NCBI GenBank assembly: GCA_022457155.1
Contig: JAJGOT010000137.1
Location: forward strand, 1,057,501-1,121,500
Direction: 5' to 3'
DNA: 64,000 nt
Source: Cladopsammia gracilis
Lineage: Eukaryota > Cnidaria > Anthozoa > Scleractinia > Dendrophylliidae
The position numbers were made by a program, and so were the translations under genes. Below the pieces are notes generated by a model, which saw only the letters and a program-made list of their open reading frames with translations, was not told the DNA's origin and ran no database searches. Below, piece by piece: positions 55,637 through 64,000 of the stretch (the stretch's first letter is position 1; each line of letters starts with the position of its first letter).

Positions 55637-55949
55637 CACGTAGCCACAACTTGACAATGTGCGGCGTGCGGTCTTTGTCTTCGTTGCTTTGAGCGTGTAA
55701 ATAGAACCAAGCTAGCGTTGAATTTATCCATTCGCATGATTCGATTGTCACGGCGCGATCATCTTTGGTAAGCGTTCTGCTTTTGCGGCCCTGTTGAGCG
55801 CTCTTGTCGCAGTTTTTCCTGGGTCTTTGAAGAAACAGAACGACTAAAAACAAAAGTAAAAGATGAACGATGCCAACGTAAACCTTCACTGGAAACGACA
55901 AGCCTTGAACAACTTCTTGAGCTGACATAATGGTGAAGGTAGATTCCAC
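55637..55949 (-). CDS. Interrupted first exon of a possible SMP-domain membrane protein
   Basis: The minus-strand ATG at 55949 opens MESTFTIMSAQEVVQGLSFP, then a hydrophobic segment VYVGIVHLLLLFLVVLFL (residues about 23-40), a basic stretch (QRPRKNCDK), and VTIESCEWINSTLAWFYLHA followed by PHIVKLWLRAL. A single N-terminal membrane anchor followed by a WIN-WF-type start fits SMP-domain lipid-transfer proteins (extended synaptotagmin, C2CD2/TMEM24 type), which act at ER-plasma membrane contacts. The frame runs into the TIR element at 55636, so the exon is broken. No SMP body is seen on the far side (left of 52463). Function is inferred. Confidence 0.4.
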
Positions 55950-56314
55950 AATCGTGCTTTAAATCTTTGAGATTATAGAGCAAAAGTCACAAAGGTAACC
56001 CAACACGCTAGTTAAAAGCCATGGAAATTCTTGTTTAATCCTGACAACGGGTGAGAACGCGTGTCGGGTCGCGAAGATGATGGGTTCGCTTGGCGGGAAG
56101 ATGGCGGAATTTGATATGTTCCCGAGTCACTTTCTGTTTCGTGTCCGAACTTCAGTCGCTTGCAGCCTGCGATGCACGAACTATTTAAATCTTTGCAGCC
56201 TTTTGATTCAGTAACTTTTTGATTCACATGCTAATATGCCTGCTTCATGAATATTTTAGAACGGTTATACACACGTTCAATGAGTTTCAATGAGCTTAAA
56301 ACGTCTAGTCTTCC
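55950..56314. other. Upstream region of the interrupted exon
   Basis: Would contain the 5' UTR and promoter of the minus-strand exon; no motif is clear. Confidence 0.3.
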
Positions 56315-56404
56315 CAACCTCGTTCCCAGGGTCTCTCTTCTTCCCGCCCCCTCTCTCTCTCGCTCCAGGGGGCGGGAAGAAGAGAGACCCTGGGAACGAG
56401 GTTG
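56315..56404. mobile_element. CAACCTCGTTCCC-ended MITE, perfect 9-bp target duplication
   Basis: CAACCTCGTTCCCAGGGTC is mirrored by GACCCTGGGAACGAGGTTG. TAGTCTTCC flanks both sides (56306-56314, 56405-56413). A partial copy of the same family is at 63598-63661. Confidence 0.85.
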
Positions 56405-56624
56405 TAGTCTTCCTTGCATGCATGATCTTTGCTCGTCCTTTGATCGATCCTCACTGCAGCACAGGCTTCCCAAGCTACATACGTGGTGTATGCGACAGCT
56501 TGTGTATACAGAGAAATGTATGGGAAAATCACGGGTTCTCTAAAATTGGGTAAATAACTATTTATTTTGAAATAAAGTTTACCTACCTCAAATGTGTCGT
56601 TTACTTGTGTCTTGTACCGAATTT

Positions 56625-56738
56625 GAAGCCATTCCGACGCCATTTAGCGAAGTTATTCGAAGTCGTTTTCTCCCCTTCTTTTTAGAAGGGGAGACAAAGA
56701 CTTCGAATAACTTCGCTAAATGGCGTCGGAATGGCTTC
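56625..56738. repeat. Hairpin repeat
   Basis: GAAGCCATTCCGACGCCATT is mirrored by AATGGCGTCGGAATGGCTTC, with a loop containing CCCCTTC/GAAGGGG. Confidence 0.85.
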
Positions 56739-57648
56739 GAGAGCTCGCTTCGCTCGCTTTACTGTGAAACTCGTAAGGTCGACTTGTCGGAAGTCTAATC
56801 AGCGACAAGCAAATAATGAGGGAAACTGGAAACTATGTAATTACCAGATTGGCGTGGACTGCCGCTTGGACTTGCAGGAAATATTTGCGACATTCTTTTC
56901 GCGGTTCATCATCTTTCGTTTTCATCATCATCTTTATTAAAAAAAAAAACAAAAACAAAAACACGGAATCACCTTCATTTAAAAATGCTCTTCCAGTGAG
57001 CCGTCGACTACTACATACAATAATTATAAAAACGTTTAAAAACTACCTTATACATTATAATCACAAACTATCCAATAAAAATTTATTTATCTAAATATAA
57101 CTAATTATCATAAACCTAAATCTAACCTTATATAATAAATTCAATCTTATTTAACTCTACCTATTACAACAGTTTATTAAAAAGTTTTCCTCGATTTCAG
57201 CAAAGCCAAAATTAGTTGCTAAGTCGCTTATGTATAAAAGGAGAGATAAAACAAGTTCAGCAAATTAAAACTCACCAGATATCGACATAAATTATTTGCT
57301 TCAGTTGAAGGGTTTTGCCAGATTTGCAAAACAATATAAGCAACTGAATTGAGAGCGAATGTTCGTAGAAAGATGATAACTAAACTTGTCCTTGCTATTT
57401 GTAGCTTTTTTTCGAATTTACGTGACTTTACATTTTCGGATTTCCGGGATTCAACAAAAACGCGGTCGTAAAACAACATAAAATAGAATGCAAGCGTCAT
57501 TTTAAAGCGCTCTTCCGATTAATCGCTACTTTTTTAATAATTCCTATTTCTATGTTTGTATAGTCAGTTAGTGCAAGTGTATACGTTTGTAATAGATTTT
57601 TACATACCATTGTAATTTAGTATTTTAACAGGGCTCCACGTAAACTAG

Positions 57649-57923
57649 CCTGCGTAGCATGAAAAGAATATGGGTCATATGGGCGCGCGGCGAAAGGGGC
57701 GCGCGAGGGTGACACGTTCCTTTCCTCCTCGCGTGTCTCGCTCGCGCGCCCCTTTCGCCGCGCGCCCATATTCTTTTCATGCGCCTGCTACGCAGGCTAT
57801 ACTTAAACTTGCTCAGCTAAATAGATGTCCTAGATGCCCCTTTCGCCGCGCGCCCATATTCTTTTCATGCGCCTGCTACGCAGGCTATACTTAAACTTGC
57901 TCAGCTAAATAGATGTCCCTGTA
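57649..57923. repeat. Copy B TAGCCTGC element with an 88-bp partial tandem duplication
   Basis: The element matching 1439-1592 is at 57649-57802. The end of the element plus its right flank (GCCCCTTTCGCC to AAATAGATGTCC) is then repeated with an 88-bp period, absent in copy A. Confidence 0.75.
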
Positions 57924-58839
57924 TAAATATTGATTAAATTAAAAATAAATAAATAAACTCGGTGCATGGTGATGTTCAGCTATCGCACTATGCCAAACAA
58001 AAGGCACTCAGTGGTGAAGTCTTAATTTGGGAATACGATATTAAAAGGCTATTAAAAACAGGAATAGGCAATTTGGCTAGATGTACATCAGTCAAACCTC
58101 TCTATACGGACCATAAAAGACAAATCAACGAAAACTGCAAATACCGTGAACGATCTATTGCGTAGCATTGGATCAGTACTCAGGACCGATCAAACAATGT
58201 AAAAAAAAGGCATTCTATTAGAAAAGGCACTACGGTTGGCCAGACCTGACGTGATCAGCGCTCAATACTAGAAAGCAGACGCAGACAGCTGTATCAGGCT
58301 TGTTGGCCTTCGTCAATGCGCCGTAGCTGAAACATAATGAAAGTCGAATGCCCCCGCGGCACTTCACCTATCTCATATATGTAGCTAATCATTCTAGAAA
58401 GAGCTAAAAGGAAAAATTGCGCAACGGTCACGCCACAAACAATTGTGGCATTTGGCCAAAGAGCATCTTTACCTAAACTGATACATGTCAGTGCCATGGG
58501 GAAAGAAACGGGTATTAGTTTACGTAAATATTAAAACTGGGGAGAGGGGAACAAGCACTAACCCCTCTCCGTTCGCCTTTTTTTTCGCCCTATATCCCAC
58601 CAGAGAGCCTGCGATATTTAGCCGAAAATCGGAAAATCGCAGCTCAGGAAAGACTTTCCAACTTTTATACTGTCATTTACTCCTTCGCTAATTTCATTCA
58701 TTCAACTCAAGCGACACAGCGCCACAATTTTGCCGCCTTTCGGTCTTTTGGTGCGGGTTGTGTCCCGGAGGGGGGTGGGAGGTACTCCCTAAAATGGGCT
58801 AACTAAAAATAGCCCTAATTGCAAAAAGGTCTCCGTCCC

Positions 58840-58881
<42 letters not shown>

Positions 58882-60537
58882 CTGTTATTGTTGATTCATA
58901 AAAAAGTATCGCGTGATATTTCCAGACGCCCATTCATGAAAGCCGCACCTTTTAAAAGAATTCCCGTCCGCGTCTGTTTCAGACCTGCAAATCTACAGCG
59001 CATCCTCGGTGTAAAAACCTCACACAAATCTGCCAACGTACACTAAATCGCTTTACATCTTTTCTTCTTAAAACATCTCCGGAAGATACAGGTATGTTTA
59101 TAGATTCTAAATTGTTAGATTTTTAAACGTAAAGCTCATGAGCAGCGTTTGAAAAGATGATCAATGTCGTATGTCGCAATCATTCCTTCGTGTGTAATAA
59201 TGAGGTGGCTGCAACACTCGCATTAGCCTGCGAATACAGCCGCCTCTCATCGCTCCCGGCCTCTAGGGGAATTCGCGCTCTCTCGTCAGTTATGTTTCGT
59301 GGCTGTGATGGAATCAACTTCTTACGATATTCAAAGAGTTGTGCTTGTCAGGTGAGAAATGCATCCAAGATTTGCACTGAGATCAAGTTGCGACATCAAT
59401 GATTTATAGATCATATCAGAGCGCGTCATGCTCTGTTTTCTATATCCGCAACGAGCTGTAACAGTCTTCAAAGACTTTTTAAATTCAATGTTTTCGCTTT
59501 ACACTTATTTATAACTAGCTTACAGGCTGTCGGTATTTTACTTTACGCAATGGTTATTCGTACGGCACCCGTACGCACGCTTCGATTTGCTTTTCGTACG
59601 GGAGTCCAATTGCAAAACGTTCGACAATTTTCGATGTTATTCTTCACTTCGTACAGCTAAACGAACATTTAATATTCATTTAATATTGTGGACCAACAAA
59701 AGTGAAGAATAACATCGAAAATTGACGAAAGTTTTGGACTCCTGTACGAATAGCCTGAATAGCAAATCGAAGTTGGCCGTACGGAAGTATTCTTTGACGC
59801 GAAACATTTTTAAGTGTCAGGAAATGAGTGGCTCGCGTAGTATACAGAGACTCGGCGAAATCAACATCGCTTACCAGAAGCGCTTCGTAAAACTAAACGA
59901 ACATTTAATATTGTGGACCAACAAAAGCGAAAACAGTCGAAAGTTTTGGACTCCCGTATGAATAGCAAATCGAAGTCCGCGTACGGGTGCCGCACGAATA
60001 GCCCGGGGAAATAGCCAAGTCACGCTAACATTTATTTCCCGAGTGGGCACTGGGACCAAACAGTTTGAGTTGAGAAATCGGTGAGAAACAGATTTTACGA
60101 GTTTATTTCTTGTTGTTTATTGCTCTGAAGTTCACAAGACAATTAACTAAACTTTCAGATGTGTACTCAGTTTCTCAGCTAATAAGTAAATTGTATTTTA
60201 AAGGTTTATCCAGCTTGCATTGTAGCAGTGGAAGGAATCAACATCACTGAGTAAGTTATCAGCTTTGTGTTTTGACTATAATCATCTCCTTCCATACTGC
60301 AGTATCAAACCTTATGCATTTATGTTAAAATTAAATATCACAGAAGTCAGAGTCCAGAAGGTTGCTGCATGAAAAATATAAAGCACATCTGACTTTCAAT
60401 TCCTAGACATTCCTAGCTTGTTGCATAACTCAGATAATTGTTCATTTTATTCAATTTCGATTCTTAATGTTTTTTTAGTCTTCCTTTCTAAATTATGTGA
60501 TTGTTGGAGCCACAGTAACACGTTTGGCTGTGTTTAG

Positions 60538-60540
60538 TGA

Positions 60541-60577
<37 letters not shown>

Positions 60578-61118
60578 ACAATGGCGAGCCGAAGGCGAGC
60601 CATTTTAAACTGCCATACAGATCGGACGCGAATATTTTATCTGACTTATGAAATGAAACAATGAGTAGAGATCTGTATGAAAAGTTAATGCATACTAATT
60701 AGCTCAGCAGACATCTGTATCAAAAGTTAATGCATACTAATTAGCTCAGCAGAGATCTGTATCAAAAGTTAATGCATACTAATTAGCTCAGCAGAGATCT
60801 GTATCAAAAGTTAATGCTACTGTTTAATAATTCATCAACTCAGTTGATCTGTATTGGGGTTTACAAACCTTCATTAAACATTCATTTCTTTTGTATTTTC
60901 CTTATGAATTATTAATGAATTTTATAACTTTTGATACAGATCTCTGCTGAGCTAATTAGTATGCATTAACTTTTGATACAGATGTCTGCTGAGCTAATTA
61001 GTATGCATTAACTTTTCATACAGATCTCTACTCATTGTTTCATTTCATAAGTCAGATAAAATATTCGCGTCCGATCTGTATGGCAGTTTAAAATGGCTCG
61101 CCTTCGGCTCGCCATTGT

Positions 61119-61155
<37 letters not shown>

Positions 61156-61430
61156 TCACTTATAAAATTCATTAATAATTCATAAGGAAAATACAAAAGA
61201 AATGAATGTTTAATGAAGGTTTGTAAACCCCAATACAGATCAACTGAGTTGATGAATTATTAAACAGTAGCATTAACTTTTGATACAGATCTCTGCTGAG
61301 CTAATTAGTATGCATTAACTTTTCATACAGATCTCTACTCATTGTTTCATTTCATAAGTCAGATAAAATATTCACGTCCGATCTGTATGGGCGTTTACAA
61401 TGGCTCGCCTTCGACTCGCCATTGTAAACA

Positions 61431-61462
<32 letters not shown>

Positions 61463-61581
61463 TCACTTAATGCTGCTGTTTAATAATTCATCAACTCAGT
61501 TGATCTGTATTGGGGTTTACAAACCTTCATTAAACATTCATTTCTTTTGTATTTTCCTTAATTATTGATGAATTTTATAAG
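60538..61581. mobile_element. 1.04-kb multi-palindromic insertion
   Basis: Inserted between TGTTTAG and AGATAAAC, which are contiguous in copy A (about 5168-5182). It is built of forward and reverse copies of one module: GATAGATAAAATATGAGCGG, ACAATGGCGAGCC / GGCTCGCC, TCAAAAGTTAATGCATACT, CAACTCAGTTGATCTGTAT. AGATCTGTAT/ATACAGATCT occurs at many module borders. Non-coding, nested or recombined foldback copies. Confidence 0.7.
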
Positions 61582-61880
61582 AGATAAACAAATTACAGAG
61601 CTCTGCTAACGCACTTAACAATGTTTTGTACAAGTTCTAATAGTTGAGTGGCTAACCGGAATGCAAAAACTGTGAAAGAGAAATAAATATTGGAAAGACA
61701 ACATGGAACTTGTATAAAACTTTGTTACTAACGCCTTAGTTTGGGACACAACTCTGCAAATTAAATAAAAATAATATAATGCATTAATTTATATTATTGT
61801 TTAACCCATTGACTCCTAAAGAATTTGCAGAAAATGGCAATTTAAAGCCATTAATGCCACTTTTTGATTGCTGTGGAGGC

Positions 61881-62009
61881 AAATTACTAGAAAATTATCC
61901 AAAAAGTTGTTAATGCAACATGAAAACTAAGCTTCCTAATTTTATTCGGGGTCAAATAAATCAACTTTTCGTTTTAGGCCTCACTATTGATATCAATGCC
62001 CCCTTCTCC
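61881..62009. other. Junction DNA
   Basis: Short non-coding stretch between the duplication and the LINE fragment. Confidence 0.4.
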
Positions 62010-62440
62010 TTATTAGTGTATGCCAGACATAAAATTCTCGGTGGAGGGCATCAAGAAACAACTCCTCAGAACATCAAGATCGACAAGGCTTAAGTGGTCC
62101 AGATTTGATTCCGGCCAGAATCCTCTGCGATGCCGCCTCAGCGCTTGCTGTAGTACTTGCCTACTTGCCTTTTTGTTTCAACAATCTTACAACTCCGGAA
62201 CTCTACCACACGCCTGTAAGCTAGCTAACGTCTGTGCCATCTTTAAAAAGGGCTCCAAGGCAGATCCAAAAAATTACAGGCTGGTGTCTCAACATCCCTA
62301 ACATCAAAGGTCATGGAGCATATAGCATCTTGCCACATATCACCTCTCTTTTCTGCTAATTGTATCATTTCTCCATATCAGTATGGACTCTTTGCTGATG
62401 ATTGTGTTCTTTACCATCCAATTAATTCCATGGACGACTA
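62010..62440 (+). pseudogene. Degenerate LINE reverse-transcriptase fragment
   Basis: Plus-strand frames give FSVEGIKKQLL, LFQQSYNSGTLPHACKLANV and CAIFKKGSKADPKNYR, the segment leading to the RT fingers (FKKGSK-NYRPVS pattern). A frameshift near 62285 and a deletion follow; LFADDCVLYHPI (62390-62425) matches the catalytic -ADD- motif. Dead copy. Confidence 0.75.
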
Positions 62441-62557
62441 TCTTGGATTTGTTGGATTTTAGATTTGTTTTGATTTGCAATGTCCTACTAGAGCGAACAA
62501 ATTTCACACTTTGCCAACCCTCCCTCAAATCTTTTATTTGTCACATCCTAGATTTTA

Positions 62558-63567
62558 TAGCCTTTTCCAGGCGTTCAGATAGTAGGAAAAGCGCAAATAG
62601 TTGGGGAAGGCGCAACGAAAAGCGAGCGAAAAAAATGCGGGGAGACGAGGGAACGCCTGTAAACAAACTCAACAAAAGGTCCATCCGCCCACTTTTAGAC
62701 CGCCAGCTCAGTTGTCAATCATATGTCAATTACAACCAGATAAGATTTCTCTGGATTAGATTTCCCGGGAAATATGATCTCGGTCTGTGTTTCTATGTCC
62801 GATCGTTGTCACGTTCTTCTGCAAATGAATTGCCAGTCCATCCTTCAACGTGTTGTAGGTTTTGCTAAACAAATGTGAAGTTTTCATGAACCAAAGTTCC
62901 GCATGTGTCCCTTTTTAGTGCAGTTAAAAATAAGGATATTGTTGGATATTCTGGAGCGAAGAGTTTGGTGTTGGCCGACATTGATCGCTCGTTAGGCCAC
63001 AAACTGGATAAAAGTGAACAGAAATCTGATGTTAGCAAACCTACACAAGGTCGTCGATAAGACATACTCCCTCAGCGAAGCGTGCGCCAACGGCTGACAG
63101 CGATGCGAAATCGCGACGTTCTCTCGCTCTTGCAAGCTCTGGTGAGGACCATAATTTGCTTGGAGTGGCCCTTATTAACGACGCAATGGCGAAAAAAATG
63201 AGGGACGACGAATGAACAAGGTTATTCAAGCAATCTTTTTGTTCTTCGCAAAGAGATACGATATTTGGGAAGTCTTTGAGTACGTTGTTTACAACGATTT
63301 CGATCTCAGCGTGACTCGATGATAGCTGTCTTTCCTCCGCCATATCTCCTTATTCGTCAGCGCTCGAGTGTCAACAGAAAGTGTCATAATTGACCAATCA
63401 GAGGGTATACCGGAATCTGGTATACCAGAACAACTTTTTGTTAAGTTTGTTTACAGGCGTTCCCTCGCTTCCTCTCCCCAATCTCCCGCTTTTTTTCGCT
63501 CACTTTTCTTCGCGCCTTCCCCAACTATTCGCACTTTCCCCACTATCTGAAAGCCTGGAACAGGCTA
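62558..63567. mobile_element. Second TAGCC-ended TIR element with helicase-like fragment, 9-bp target duplication
   Basis: The ends TAGCCTTTTCCAGGCGTTC and GAAAGCCTGGAACAGGCTA are inverted; the arms of about 115 bp include GAGGGAACGCCTGTAAAC and its complement. TAGATTTTA (62549-62557) and TAGATTTTG (63568-63576) are a 9-bp duplication with one mismatch. The interior has a minus-strand helicase-like start. Sharing the arm words with 10113-11825 suggests a common family. Confidence 0.65.
63041..63343 (-). pseudogene. RecQ-like helicase N-terminal fragment (Q-motif region)
   Basis: The minus frame starts MAEERQLSSSHAEIEIVVNN and continues FPNIVSLCEEQKDCLNNLV, like the -L---Q---L--L- segment before the Walker A of RecQ-type helicases. 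The expected PTGFGKS does not follow; instead the frame runs through unrelated sequence (ARARERRDFASLSAVGA). Identification is weaker than at 11069-11558. Confidence 0.4.
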
Positions 63568-64000
63568 TAGATTTTGGGACGCACATGACCACAGTTGACC
63601 AGGGTCTCTCCTCTCTCGCTCCAGGGGGGCAGGAAGATGAGAGACCCTGGGAACAAGGTTGCAATTAAAAGGAATGATTGAATTAAATATTCTGTTTCAA
63701 AAGGTATACCATTAGAGATACACTGAAACTTGTAATTACTTCACTCAGGTCACATTTTAATTAAGTCTGGTCAAGCTGTCAATCAAGCTAAAAAACAATT
63801 TTAGAGTGGAGACTGGGACCAAACAGCCCATTCTTTGTGGTTTGTGGTTATTTTGTGATCAGTTTAGTTTTTGATTGGAAGTTCACAAGACAATTAAGCA
63901 TTCAGATGTTTAACAAATTTACACCAGTTTTCCGTGGTGTGGACTCTTATTTACCACGATTTACGTCATCACATGGTCAAAATGTTGTGGACTCACGAGG
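63568..64000. other. Right edge: repeat fragments
   Basis: 63598-63661 is a partial copy of the CAACCTCGTTCCC MITE. 63805-63910 resembles 3745-3870 of the duplication, and 63930-63990 is an inverted copy of about 5475-5540 (CGATTTACGTCATCACATGG against CCATGTGATGACGTAAATC). No gene. Confidence 0.5.

Larger units (their letters stand above)
50680..57340. other. 6.7-kb DNA inserted in copy B
   Basis: Absent from copy A, which reads through at about 1141. It contains the elements and exon fragment listed below (50935-56738). No terminal inverted repeat or clear target duplication is seen at its edges, so it is a rearrangement or composite insertion, not one simple transposon. Confidence 0.7.
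57341..61880. repeat. Segmental duplication copy B, right part
   Basis: Resumes at AACTGAATTGAGAGCG and matches 1141-5470 through TTGATTGCTGTG near 61865. Lacks the 4208-4466 and 4489-5160 insertions; carries an extra 1.04-kb insertion (60538-61581) and a longer TTGA microsatellite (about 58842-58880 versus 2538-2558). Confidence 0.85.

Noticed and set aside
55759..56227. Minus frames upstream of the SMP-like exon
   Set aside because: Shadow or 5' UTR frames without similarity.

Overview
The window is animal nuclear DNA, most likely from an anthozoan cnidarian (a stony coral or relative). Evidence: genes are split by GT-AG introns, a GTPase of the ROCO type common in cnidarians ends in a Death domain, and non-coding DNA is packed with Penelope-like and LINE retroelement relics, tRNA-derived SINEs and very many inverted-repeat (foldback/MITE) elements. 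The species call is inference.

Layout. 0.5-5.5 kb is one copy of a segmental duplication (copy A); its second copy (copy B) lies at 50.0-61.9 kb, split by about 6.7 kb of other DNA. 5.5-13.3 kb is mostly transposable elements, including a 1.8-kb foldback, a TTAA-flanked palindrome, a terminal-inverted-repeat element carrying a RecQ-like helicase fragment, and a Penelope-like remnant. 14.3-17.5 kb holds exons of an unrecognised plus-strand gene. 19.0-44.7 kb is the main locus: a large exon with ribonuclease-inhibitor-type leucine-rich repeats, small acidic exons (two of them tandem duplicates), a short exon resembling the first half of a WW domain, then exons for a ROC GTPase, a COR domain, a Cys/His-rich segment and a C-terminal Death domain. 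Exon phases agree from one exon to the next, except that the ROC exon lacks one base and so reads into a stop. Introns hold nested mobile elements and minisatellites.

After the Death-domain exon, its last codons plus 3' flank are repeated five times with a 109-bp period. 45-50 kb contains microsatellites, a 24-bp minisatellite of about 31 copies, SINE pieces and hairpins. The insertion splitting copy B includes a truncated Penelope-like element inside a 3.2-kb inverted-repeat element, which itself interrupts what looks like the first exon of an SMP-domain lipid-transfer gene (minus strand). 62-63.6 kb holds a LINE fragment and a second element with a helicase-like fragment.

Biology. The only substantial cellular gene is the LRR/ROC-COR/Death locus, probably an innate-immune or cell-death signalling protein. 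It may be one fusion gene or two neighbours, because a separate first exon (31632-31689) also splices in phase to the ROC exon. The rest is a record of mobile-element activity; the duplicated segment gives natural empty sites for several insertions.
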